Positions 1-6,256 are shown, counted from the first letter of the stretch. The stretch is 10,865 bases of DNA from Bulleidia sp. (GCA_016293365.1 JAEDEK010000065.1:1-10865); one strand, 5' to 3'. Translations and numbers: made by a program. The notes: generated by a model from the sequence alone, not told the origin.

Positions 1-14
1 ATCTGCATATTGAC

Positions 15-44
15 ATTTTAGTTTACACTTATTGCTATGGTCAA
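15..44 (-). promoter_or_regulatory. possible leftward promoter at window edge
   Basis: Read on the minus strand there is a TTGACC -35 (39-44), an 18-nt spacer and a TAAAAT -10 (15-20), each 5/6 to the sigma-A consensus. It would drive a gene lying left of the window. A weaker plus-strand reading exists (TTGACA at 10-15 with a poor TGCTAT at 33-38), but no plus-strand gene follows until 1505, so the minus reading is preferred. The gene it would serve is not visible. Confidence 0.4.
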
Positions 45-78
45 CTCGACAACTGAAATTCACATTCATTTCCCATAA

Positions 79-93
79 TTGTAAGCGTTTAAC
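79..93 (+). promoter_or_regulatory. cre-like site (CcpA operator candidate)
   Basis: TTGTAAGCGTTTAAC fits 13 of 15 positions of the degenerate cre consensus WTGNAANCGNWNNCW, failing only at the last two. Relative to the possible leftward promoter at 15-44 it lies about 70-80 nt upstream of the expected start, a position that would suit activation rather than roadblock repression. The core TGTAAGCG also occurs in two other intergenic regions of this window. Confidence 0.35.
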
Positions 94-123
94 AAAGATG
101 TTTCATGCATCGTTCACATACAG

Positions 124-153
124 AAAAGGACATGGAATGTATTTCCATGTCCT
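124..153 (-). terminator. intrinsic terminator of the NlpC/P60 gene
   Basis: A perfect 11-bp inverted repeat (127-137 with 143-153, loop of 5 nt) begins 6 nt past the stop codon of the minus-strand gene. On the minus strand it is followed by UUUU then CUGU, so the U tract is short but present. Its position right after the stop supports the assignment. Confidence 0.7.
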
Positions 154-159
154 GAATCA

Positions 160-1305
160 TCAACCGACAATACGACGGATGGAATATCCAGCACCACCGA
201 AGGCACCGGACACGGAACAGATCTGTGTTCCCTGGTATGGATTCAGTGCGTTGACAACCATTCCACCACCGATATAGATGGCAGCGTGTGTACCATTGGC
301 AAGCAGGTCACCTGGCTGTGCATTGGCAAGAGAATCAACATACATGCCACAGTTTGCCTGAGAACCAGAATAATGCGGCAGACTTACACCAAACTGTGCA
401 AAAACATACTGTGTAAATCCGGAGCAGTCCCAGCCGGCTGGAGTAGTACCGCCCCATACATATGGAACAAGTCCGACAAATGATGCGGCATATCCTGCAA
501 CTGAGGAAGGATCTCCTGTAACAACCGGAGTGGATGCAGCAGCAAGCATTGCCTGTCTGCGTCTTTCCTCTTCTTCTCTTCTCTGTCTTTCCAGTTCTTC
601 CTGACGTGCCTGTTCAGCGGCAGCTTCTTCTGCAGCAATTCTTGCATCAATGACTTCCTGTGGAGTCTTGACTGTGACGGAAAGAGTTGCTGTAGAGCTG
701 TTACCAGTCTGATCAACCGCAGTATAAACAACTGTATATTCACCATCCTGATTCATGTCGACATCTGATGTGATCTTGAGTGCCGGAAGATTACCGGAAG
801 AATCGTTTGCGTAAGCAAGGAAACTTTCTGGGTTGAAACGGTCACCATTATTGACCGTGATGGCAGTACTCTTTAAAGAGATCTTAGGAGCTGTGTTGAC
901 AGTTACCTTGACAACCGCATCCTGAATGAAAGAGTAGCCGATACTGGTCTGGGAATAGACATCTTCGGACTGTCTCATGGAAAGGTTTACCTTAACCTTG
1001 ACTGCCTGAATACCTGTCTTGGATGTGTTCAGACCGTCAATATCAATATAGGATCTTGTAAGATCTACTTCTTCAAGATCAATCGTTTCATCTTTTTCTG
1101 CTCTGTTTTCGATCACTGCTTCCTTGAGCTTTTCGATCGGATCAGCCTCACTTGTGGAGATTTCAAATACCGGAATGTCTGCACTTAAGCTGTCATCGGC
1201 AGACAGTTTTGTAACCGGAAGAGCGGACGCAATCATGCCGCCGATTACAAACGCCGGGAAAATCATCTTTAAGGCTTTGTTTGTTAATGTATTCTTAATC
1301 TGCAT
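160..1305 (-). CDS. secreted NlpC/P60 (C40) cell-wall peptidase with Ig-like domain
   Basis: 381 residues, exported by a signal peptide: a Lys-containing N-terminus, a hydrophobic stretch at about 14-30 and a likely cleavage near Ala36. Residues about 75-137 look beta-rich and 138-212 form a bacterial Ig-like domain with the DGEYTVVYTAVDQTGN pattern typical of surface repeats. Residues about 214-257 are a highly charged Glu/Arg/Ala coiled coil. The C-terminus (about 267-381) is an NlpC/P60 domain: catalytic Cys294 in WDCSGF, His340 in GTHAAIYIGGG and Asn352 where a third polar residue is expected. Family members cleave peptide bonds in peptidoglycan stem peptides, often gamma-D-Glu to diamino acid; the exact substrate cannot be read here. 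The Ig-like part and coiled coil probably position the hydrolase at the wall. The start at 1305 gives the complete signal peptide; its SD (AGG about 12 nt upstream) is weak. It is a single gene, divergent from dtd, with its own terminator. Confidence 0.9.
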   Translation of the reverse strand: MQIKNTLTNKALKMIFPAFVIGGMIASALPVTKLSADDSLSADIPVFEISTSEADPIEKLKEAVIENRAEKDETIDLEEVDLTRSYIDIDGLNTSKTGIQAVKVKVNLSMRQSEDVYSQTSIGYSFIQDAVVKVTVNTAPKISLKSTAITVNNGDRFNPESFLAYANDSSGNLPALKITSDVDMNQDGEYTVVYTAVDQTGNSSTATLSVTVKTPQEVIDARIAAEEAAAEQARQEELERQRREEEERRRQAMLAAASTPVVTGDPSSVAGYAASFVGLVPYVWGGTTPAGWDCSGFTQYVFAQFGVSLPHYSGSQANCGMYVDSLANAQPGDLLANGTHAAIYIGGGMVVNALNPYQGTQICSVSGAFGGAGYSIRRIVG

Positions 1306-1346
1306 GGCTATTATTTAACCTGATTTTATGATAAAACGCAAACTTT

Positions 1347-1364
1347 ATGTGTAATTTCACACAT
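1347..1364. repeat. small inverted repeat in the nlpC-dtd intergenic region
   Basis: ATGTGT (1347-1352) and ACACAT (1359-1364) form a perfect 6+6 inverted repeat with a 6-nt centre. It lies over or next to the possible proximal -35 of the minus-strand gene. It could be an operator for a dimeric regulator, or chance in an AT-rich spacer. Confidence 0.3.
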
Positions 1365-1375
1365 GCATCCCACAA

Positions 1376-1390
1376 TCAAACCGCTTACAT
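1376..1390 (-). promoter_or_regulatory. cre-like site upstream of the NlpC/P60 gene
   Basis: Read on the minus strand, ATGTAAGCGGTTTGA fits 14 of 15 positions of WTGNAANCGNWNNCW. It overlaps the start expected from the distal promoter at 1396-1424, which is a classic repressing position for CcpA. The strict palindromic form of cre is less well matched, so this remains a candidate. Confidence 0.35.
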
Positions 1391-1395
1391 GCCAT

Positions 1396-1424
1396 ATTCT
1401 GAAACTTTTTACATTAAATGTCAG
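1396..1424 (-). promoter_or_regulatory. candidate promoter for the NlpC/P60 gene (distal)
   Basis: On the minus strand CTGACA (1419-1424), a 17-nt spacer and CAGAAT (1396-1401) match sigma-A at 5/6 and 4/6. The expected start would fall near 1389, on the cre-like motif at 1376-1390, leaving a leader of about 84 nt. A proximal alternative is ATTACA (1350-1355), 16 nt, TATCAT (1328-1333), with a start about 16 nt before the ATG. The sequence does not decide between them. Confidence 0.35.
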
Positions 1425-1487
1425 AAAAGCGCATGAATATCATCAAAAATGACATTCTCTCTTTTTTTCCAAAAACAACAGGCACGA

Positions 1488-1496
1488 TGGTATAAT
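1488..1496 (+). promoter_or_regulatory. extended -10 promoter of the dtd operon
   Basis: TGG followed by a perfect TATAAT (1491-1496) makes an exact extended -10 element. No good -35 lies 16-18 nt upstream; a long pyrimidine run (1457-1470) occupies that area. Transcription would be expected to start at about 1503-1505, which is the dtd start codon itself. Confidence 0.7.
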
Positions 1497-1504
1497 AACT
1501 TGCG

Positions 1505-1969
1505 ATGAAAACAGTCATACAAAGAGTAACAGAAGCATCCGTGGAAATAGATGGCCGGATCCATGGTGCGATCGAAAAAGGATATATGATTCTTGTTGGT
1601 ATCTGCGACAGTGATACCGAAGAAACAGTCAGAAAAATGGCGGCTAAGATTTCTTCATTGCGGATCTTTGAAGATGAAAACGGAAAGATGAATCTCAATA
1701 TTCATCAGGTAAACGGTGCAGTGCTTTCCATTTCACAGTTCACGCTGTATGCCGACTGTCATAAAGGCAACCGTCCTTCTTTTACTGGGGCAGGAAGTCC
1801 TGGGCACGCGCAGAAACTGTATCTGCAGTTCAATGAAGAGCTTCGTAAACTGGATCTGCATGTAGAGGAAGGGATCTTCGGTGCAGATATGAAGGTGCGC
1901 TTACTGAATGATGGTCCTGTAACCATTATGTTGGATTCTGCGGTGGATATCCGCATGGAGGGAAAATGA
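1505..1969 (+). CDS. dtd: D-aminoacyl-tRNA deacylase
   Basis: Hydrolyses D-amino acids (and mischarged glycine) from tRNA in the cytoplasm, a proofreading step in translation. The 154 residues span the family length of about 145-150. The N-terminus follows the usual pattern (MKTVIQRVTEASVEIDG), the SQFTLYAD motif is at 77-84, and the cross-subunit Gly-cisPro motif NDGPVT is at 135-140, so both active-site signatures are intact. It is the first gene of the dtd-folD-DUF951-ychF operon and shares 4 nt (ATGA) with folD. The start at 1505 is fixed by homology at the very N-terminus. There is no Shine-Dalgarno in front of it, and the TATAAT at 1491-1496 ends only 8 nt before the ATG, so the message is probably leaderless. 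Confidence 0.95.
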   Translation: MKTVIQRVTEASVEIDGRIHGAIEKGYMILVGICDSDTEETVRKMAAKISSLRIFEDENGKMNLNIHQVNGAVLSISQFTLYADCHKGNRPSFTGAGSPGHAQKLYLQFNEELRKLDLHVEEGIFGADMKVRLLNDGPVTIMLDSAVDIRMEGK

Positions 1970-2817
1970 CACAGGTTATCTATGGAACTGAGCTGGCAGC
2001 GAAAATCCGCGAGTCAATGAAACAGGAAATTGCTGATCTTGTCAAACGTGGTGAAAGAGTACCATGTCTTGCGGTTGTTCTTGCCGGAAATAACCCGGCA
2101 TCCATATCCTATATAAAAGGGAAGGAAAAGGCATGTCAGGCAATCGGTATGAAATCCGTCATGAAACTGCTGGATGAAAACATCACACAGCAGCAACTGG
2201 AGGCGGTACTGAAGGAACTGTCTGAAGATGACAGTGTGGATGGTATTCTTCTTCAGCTTCCTTTACCGGATGGGCTGGATGAAAACAGTGCAATCAACTG
2301 TATCAATCCGGATAAGGATGTTGATGGACTGACACCGATCAACTTCGGAAGAATGTTCCTTGGGGAAAGAAGTTTCCGTCCATGCACACCAAGTGGTATT
2401 ATGGCAATTCTGGATGCAATGGAATGTGAAATCGAAGGAAAACATGCAGTAGTAGTCGGCAGAAGCAAGCTTGTCGGTACGCCTGTGGCACGTCTTTTAC
2501 AGGATGCCAATGCAACAGTGACAATCTGTCACTCACGTACAAAGGATCTTCGCCGGTTTACGAAGGAAGCGGATATTCTGATTGCTGCGGTAGGTAAGGC
2601 AAAGATGTTTGATGCTTCCTATATAAAAGAAGGGGCATATGTCGTAGATGTCGGAGTCAACAGACTGGATGATGGGCATCTGTGTGGAGATGTGGACTTT
2701 GATGATGTAAGGGATTACTGCACAGCCATTACGCCGGTTCCAAAAGGTGTGGGACCGATGACAATCACAATGCTTCTGAAGAATACGCTGATTGCGTACA
2801 GGGAAAGAACATGGTAA
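1966..2817 (+). CDS. folD: bifunctional methylenetetrahydrofolate dehydrogenase/cyclohydrolase
   Basis: Interconverts 5,10-methylene-THF, 5,10-methenyl-THF and 10-formyl-THF using NADP, supplying one-carbon units for purines and fMet-tRNA. The 283 residues match the family length. The catalytic pair Tyr49 and Lys53 sits in YIKGK, followed by LQLPLP (97-101 core), KDVDG (117-121), the PCTP motif (139-142), the GRSKLVGTP nucleotide-binding loop (165-173) and the C-terminal signature TPVPKGVGPMT (256-266). Everything needed for both activities appears present. The start overlaps the dtd stop by 4 nt, with GGAGGG only 3 nt upstream, which suggests translational coupling. Its own last 7 nt overlap the next gene. 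Confidence 0.97.
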   Translation: MTQVIYGTELAAKIRESMKQEIADLVKRGERVPCLAVVLAGNNPASISYIKGKEKACQAIGMKSVMKLLDENITQQQLEAVLKELSEDDSVDGILLQLPLPDGLDENSAINCINPDKDVDGLTPINFGRMFLGERSFRPCTPSGIMAILDAMECEIEGKHAVVVGRSKLVGTPVARLLQDANATVTICHSRTKDLRRFTKEADILIAAVGKAKMFDASYIKEGAYVVDVGVNRLDDGHLCGDVDFDDVRDYCTAITPVPKGVGPMTITMLLKNTLIAYRERTW

Positions 2818-3011
2818 GTGAATACAGACTGAATGATATTGTTGAAATGAAGAAGGAACACCCGTGTCATAAATCAAAACAGTGGCAGGTCATCCGTGTC
2901 GGTGCGGATATCAAGGTCAGATGCATGGGATGTGGAGCTGTGGTCATGTTCAGCCGTTATGAATTTGAACGCAGGCTCAGAAAAGTCATAACACAGAAAG
3001 AGGGAGAATAA
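2811..3011 (+). CDS. DUF951 small protein (YyzM-like)
   Basis: A 66-residue basic protein of unknown function. The pattern NDIVEMKKEHPC near the N-terminus, then VIRVGADIKVRCMGCG and a Phe-Glu-Arg-Arg-Leu tail, is the DUF951 signature. The single Cys at 19 plus the CMGC pair (38 and 41) could bind a metal, but three cysteines are not enough to claim a zinc site. Its start overlaps the folD stop by 7 nt with AGGG about 7 nt upstream, and ychF follows after 4 nt. The DUF951-ychF pairing is known from Bacillus (yyzM-yyaF), so a link to ribosome or translation work is plausible but not shown. Confidence 0.85.
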   Translation: MVSEYRLNDIVEMKKEHPCHKSKQWQVIRVGADIKVRCMGCGAVVMFSRYEFERRLRKVITQKEGE

Positions 3012-3015
3012 CAAC

Positions 3016-4116
3016 ATGGCATTAACTGCTGGTATTGTCGGATTACCGAACGTCGGTAAGTCTACATTATTCAATGCGATTACAAACAGCCAGGTACTGG
3101 CTGAAAACTATCCGTTTGCGACAATCGCACCGAATGTCGGTGTGGTTGAGGTGCCGGATCACAGAATGGAAGATTTCGTTGAAATGTTCCATCCGAAAAA
3201 GACAATCTATACAACATTTGAATTTACTGATATTGCAGGTCTGGTCCGTGGTGCATCCAAGGGCGAAGGTCTTGGCAACCAGTTTTTAGGCAACATCCGT
3301 CAAACAGATGCAATTATTCATGTTGTCAGATGCTTTGATGATGCAAATATCGAACATGTTGAAGGAAGCGTGGATCCGGTACGTGATATTGAAGAAATCA
3401 ACCTCGAACTTGCTATTGCAGATCTGGATTCCGTAGAAAACAGAATCGGAAGAATCGCAAAGAAGGCACAGTCCAAAGATAAGGATGCCATGAAGGAAAT
3501 GGCAACATTATCAAAGCTGAAGGAGCAGCTGCTGGCAGGAAAGCCTGTCAGACTCCTTGAATTGACAGACGAAGATCGTGCCATCATGAAAAACTTCGGT
3601 TTACTGACAGCCAAGCCGGTCATTTATGTTGCCAACATGAGTGAAGATGAAGTCGGTGATCCCAAAAGTAATCACTACTTCAAGGACGTAAAGGCGTTTG
3701 CTCAGGGCGAGGGCAGTGAGTGTATTGCTATTTGTGCAAGAATGGAAGAAGAACTGTCCGGACTGGACAAGGAAGAAAAGAAAGCATTCATGGATGACCT
3801 TGGCATCAGTGAAAGTGGTCTGGATCAGATTATTCAGGCAGCATATCATCTGCTTGGCTTACGTACATTCTTTACGGTTGGTGAACCGGAATGTCGTGCA
3901 TGGACCTTCCATGAAGGTATGAAAGCTCCACAGTGTGCAGGTGTCATTCATTCCGACTTTGAAAAAGGATTTATCCGTGCGGAAGTTTACGGTTATGAAG
4001 ATCTGATGCAGTATGGCAGCGAACATGCACTCAAGGATGCGGGTAAGCTCAGAGTTGAAGGTAAGGAATATCTGATGCAGGATGGCGATGTTGTCTTCTT
4101 CCGCTTCAATGTCTGA
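3016..4116 (+). CDS. ychF: redox-regulated, ribosome-binding ATPase YchF (Obg family)
   Basis: A universally conserved P-loop enzyme of the Obg group that prefers ATP and binds the ribosome. The 366 residues match the family length. The Walker A/G1 motif GLPNVGKST is at 9-17, G3 is DIAG (72-75) followed by Leu76 in place of the usual catalytic Gln (a hydrophobic-substitution GTPase feature), and the altered G4 is NMSE (207-210), which in YchF accounts for ATP rather than GTP preference. A helical insertion occupies about 115-195 and a TGS domain about 284-366. AGGGAG lies 9 nt before the ATG. It ends the four-gene operon; no clear terminator hairpin follows, so some transcripts may run into darA. 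Confidence 0.97.
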   Translation: MALTAGIVGLPNVGKSTLFNAITNSQVLAENYPFATIAPNVGVVEVPDHRMEDFVEMFHPKKTIYTTFEFTDIAGLVRGASKGEGLGNQFLGNIRQTDAIIHVVRCFDDANIEHVEGSVDPVRDIEEINLELAIADLDSVENRIGRIAKKAQSKDKDAMKEMATLSKLKEQLLAGKPVRLLELTDEDRAIMKNFGLLTAKPVIYVANMSEDEVGDPKSNHYFKDVKAFAQGEGSECIAICARMEEELSGLDKEEKKAFMDDLGISESGLDQIIQAAYHLLGLRTFFTVGEPECRAWTFHEGMKAPQCAGVIHSDFEKGFIRAEVYGYEDLMQYGSEHALKDAGKLRVEGKEYLMQDGDVVFFRFNV

Positions 4117-4161
4117 TTGACATAATGGGAAAAATATACATTCAGCAATCCTTTCATTCTG

Positions 4162-4170
4162 TGCTAGAAT
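4162..4170 (+). promoter_or_regulatory. extended -10 promoter of darA
   Basis: TGC followed by TAGAAT (4165-4170, 5/6) forms an extended -10. The -35 area (4141-4147) is poor. The start would be near 4177, giving a leader of about 24 nt that contains the GGAGG Shine-Dalgarno at 4189-4193. The TTGACA at 4117-4122 is too far upstream to be its -35. Confidence 0.6.
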
Positions 4171-4200
4171 AGAAACAGAACATTGAATGGAGGTATTACA

Positions 4201-4524
4201 ATGAAACTTGTATTAGCAATTGTATCTAATGATGATGCGTCTGCAGTTACATCTGCACTGACAAAGAATAATTTCTACATGACACGTCTTTCCACAACAG
4301 GTGGCTTCCTGCGTGCAGGTAACACAACTCTGATTGTCGGTACAGAAGATGATCTGGTAGATAAATGTATTGAAGTCATTGGTTCTGAAGCAAAAAGACG
4401 TACGGAAATCGTTCCTTCCACAGCCAGCTATGACATTGGACGTTATGCATCCTTCCCTGTAGAAGTACAGGTAGGTGGCGCTACAATCTTCGTACTGGAT
4501 GTAGAACAGTTCAAGAAGCTTTAA
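4201..4524 (+). CDS. darA: cyclic-di-AMP receptor, DarA/PstA (PII-like)
   Basis: A 107-residue PII-like cytoplasmic protein that forms trimers and binds c-di-AMP in its family. The signature STTGGFLRAGNTT (31-43) and the C-terminal VGGATIFVLDVEQF (91-104) are nearly textbook. Its presence implies that the organism makes c-di-AMP, although no cyclase is in the window. The start at 4201 is chosen because GGAGG ends 7 nt upstream; an in-frame ATG at 4183 lies before the SD and would add six residues not seen in the family. In Bacillus the gene (yaaQ) sits between tmk and holB-area genes; here it stands alone with its own promoter and terminator. Confidence 0.93.
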   Translation: MKLVLAIVSNDDASAVTSALTKNNFYMTRLSTTGGFLRAGNTTLIVGTEDDLVDKCIEVIGSEAKRRTEIVPSTASYDIGRYASFPVEVQVGGATIFVLDVEQFKKL

Positions 4525-4530
4525 GGGAAT

Positions 4531-4557
4531 AAGGGCAGGTCAAAGGATCTGCCTTTT
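4531..4557 (+). terminator. intrinsic terminator after darA
   Basis: An 11-bp stem including two G-U pairs (4531-4541 with 4546-4556), loop AAAG (4542-4545), with the T run 4554-4557 overlapping the stem base. It begins 6 nt after the darA stop and ends only 11 nt before the next start codon. Confidence 0.8.
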
Positions 4558-4568
4558 ATCGGGTATAT

Positions 4569-5075
4569 ATGAAAATAAGAGAAGCAGAAGAAAAAGATCT
4601 GAAACAGATCATGGAAATCATTGCGGAAGCAAAGGCGTATTTCCGTGCAGCAGGTATACCGCAATGGCAGGGGGAATATCCAGGTGTTGAAGATATCCGG
4701 CGTGATATTGGAAACGGCGGGACAGTCATCGAAGAAAACGGGAAGATCATCGCCTACTGTTTTATTGCGGCGATGGATGATCCGAATTATACAGATATAG
4801 AAGGTGAGTGGTGCAATCACAGACCTTATATCGTTCTTCATCGTACATGTGTTTCTTCCTTTTCTAAAGGAAAGGGAGTCGGCAGACAGTTTGTAACATA
4901 TGCAACGCAGAAAGCACAGCAGTCCGGTATTTCCGATCTGCGCGCAGATACACATGAAAAAAATGCATCCATGAGAAGGATGCTTGAAAAGGAAGGCTTT
5001 CTGGAATGCGGGACCATCTTTGTTGCGGATGGTTCACCAAGAGTTGCCTGTCAACTTGTACTGGATGAAAGATAA
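4569..5075 (+). CDS. GNAT family N-acetyltransferase
   Basis: 168 residues with the GNAT fold: beta1 at MKIREAEEKDLKQI, a Trp-containing region (WQGEYP, about 34-39) and the acetyl-CoA pyrophosphate loop in the form KGKGVGRQFV (about 98-107), followed by an Asp-Thr-His-Glu-Lys-Asn segment and the usual MLEKEGF near 139-145. It transfers an acetyl group from acetyl-CoA, but the acceptor cannot be predicted. The start at 4569 gives the typical GNAT N-terminus. It has no good Shine-Dalgarno (only GGG 5 nt upstream) and sits just behind the darA terminator, so how it is transcribed is unclear. Its last 25 nt overlap the convergent cca gene. Confidence 0.85.
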   Translation: MKIREAEEKDLKQIMEIIAEAKAYFRAAGIPQWQGEYPGVEDIRRDIGNGGTVIEENGKIIAYCFIAAMDDPNYTDIEGEWCNHRPYIVLHRTCVSSFSKGKGVGRQFVTYATQKAQQSGISDLRADTHEKNASMRRMLEKEGFLECGTIFVADGSPRVACQLVLDER

Positions 5076-6244
5076 TCCAGAAGTGCTTTACGGTCATTGG
5101 GGAGAACATCCTCGATGACCTTTTTTAACAGGTCATTTAAAGTTTCTGAGATCTGTTTTCCCTGATAGCCACGCAATACAAGATCGCCGCCATTCACCGC
5201 AAGATCTCTGAGAGCTGTACAGTCGTGGTTTCGTATGATCTGTTCATATAAATCATATACCTGTACGTAGCGACAAAGATCCATACCTTCACGATACTGC
5301 AGATACTGCAGGAAATCCATCTGGATATCACGCAGAATAAAACGTACATCTGTGCGTGTCTGCATTGGGGCATCTTTTAAGGCGATCATGGACAGAACGG
5401 TTCTGCGGTCATGATTGGAAAACTTCAGGCGGTTGAGGATACGGTGAGGATCGGTAAAACACGGAGCGGACAGGAGGAGTGCCATGCGGATCAGTCTGTC
5501 ATTTTTTGAAAACTGAAGGCGTGTGATCAGTGACTGCATATCCTGTTTTGACAACTGACTCATCTCTGGCAGGAACACAGCAAATACACTGCGGTATGGA
5601 TACAGCAGCATGGCACAGCCATCACTGCTCAGATATTTTGTGAATTCTTCACTGATTCTTTCTGCGGATACATAATGAAGCGTGTCTTTTAAGGCAAGAA
5701 TTGCCTGTGAAGTCTTTTCTTCCATTTCAAACTGCAGCTGTGCAGCAAAGCGGATCGCTCTTAAAATACGCAGGGCATCTTCATCAAATCTGCGGTAAGG
5801 ATCACCGATACAGCGGATGATTCTGTTTTTGATATCGGTAAGTCCACCATAAAAATCTTTCATACCCTCCTTTGGGTGGTAGCAGAGGGCATTGATTGTA
5901 AAATCACGTCTGGCACAGTCTTCCATCAACGCGGATGTAAAGACAACCTGATCGGGGTGTCTGTGGTCCTGGTAACCTGCCTCTTTGCGATAGGTTGTGA
6001 TTTCCAATGGGTGGTGATCGGAAAGGACTGTGAGCGTTCCGTGCCGGATTCCTGTATCAAAGGTGTGCCATGTCGCAAATACCTGTTTCATCTGCTCTGG
6101 TAATGCACTGGTTGTCAGATCATAATCATGTACAGGTGCATGCAGTACCGCACTGCGTACAGCACCACCTACCACATAGCATTCATATCCTGCCTGATTG
6201 AGCGCATCCATTGCCTTACATACATAATCGGGTAATTTCATCAT
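5051..6244 (-). CDS. cca: CCA-adding tRNA nucleotidyltransferase (class II)
   Basis: Adds or repairs the 3'-CCA of tRNAs without a nucleic-acid template. The 397 residues equal the length of the Bacillus enzyme. Domains run head to tail: the polymerase-beta-like fold with VVGGAVRS (24-31) and the metal-binding Asp40 and Asp42 in HDYDLTTSA, then RRDFTINAL (112-120), the amino-acid template motif with Asp154-Glu155 and Arg159 in DEDALRILRAIRFAA (154-168), then helical body and tail domains. The usual VRD of the first motif reads VRS (Ser31), a deviation. The frame stays open to 6433, but the extra 63 residues are unlike the family, so the start is taken at 6244; Met at 6241 is an alternative. 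No SD precedes it and a TATAAT lies 6 nt upstream, suggesting a leaderless message. It is convergent with the GNAT gene and divergent from ispF. Confidence 0.95.
   Translation of the reverse strand: MMKLPDYVCKAMDALNQAGYECYVVGGAVRSAVLHAPVHDYDLTTSALPEQMKQVFATWHTFDTGIRHGTLTVLSDHHPLEITTYRKEAGYQDHRHPDQVVFTSALMEDCARRDFTINALCYHPKEGMKDFYGGLTDIKNRIIRCIGDPYRRFDEDALRILRAIRFAAQLQFEMEEKTSQAILALKDTLHYVSAERISEEFTKYLSSDGCAMLLYPYRSVFAVFLPEMSQLSKQDMQSLITRLQFSKNDRLIRMALLLSAPCFTDPHRILNRLKFSNHDRRTVLSMIALKDAPMQTRTDVRFILRDIQMDFLQYLQYREGMDLCRYVQVYDLYEQIIRNHDCTALRDLAVNGGDLVLRGYQGKQISETLNDLLKKVIEDVLPNDRKALLDYLSSSTS
5092..5126 (+). terminator. intrinsic terminator for the GNAT gene, inside cca
   Basis: On the plus strand 5092-5103 pairs with 5109-5120 over 12 consecutive pairs (ten Watson-Crick, two G-U), with loop GAACA (5104-5108), directly followed by TTTTTT (5121-5126). 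It starts 17 nt after the GNAT stop codon and lies wholly within the antisense strand of the cca 3' coding end. The two wobble pairs would be A-C mismatches in the cca transcript, so the element is built for the plus-strand RNA. Confidence 0.8.
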
Positions 6245-6250
6245 ATCTGT

Positions 6251-6256
6251 ATTATA
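6251..6256 (-). promoter_or_regulatory. -10 element of cca
   Basis: Minus-strand TATAAT, a perfect -10, ends 6 nt before the ATG at 6244. No good -35 is seen 16-18 nt upstream (TACCAT at best) and there is no TGN extension. The expected start coincides with the A of the start codon. Confidence 0.55.

Noticed and set aside
384..746. Minus-strand 120-residue frame overlapping the NlpC/P60 gene
   Set aside because: Same strand, other frame, over the repetitive coiled-coil codons; no independent start signal or family resemblance.
4183..4200. Upstream in-frame ATG for darA
   Set aside because: The GGAGG that serves darA lies inside this extension, and DarA proteins start at MKLVLA.
4521..4955. 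Minus-strand 144-residue Cys-rich frame opposite the GNAT gene
   Set aside because: Antisense to a recognisable acetyltransferase; composition looks like a frame shadow.
5061..5080. Hairpin CTGGAT/ATCCAG at the end of the GNAT gene
   Set aside because: Only 6 bp with an 8-nt loop and no T run on either strand; the real terminator is at 5092-5126.
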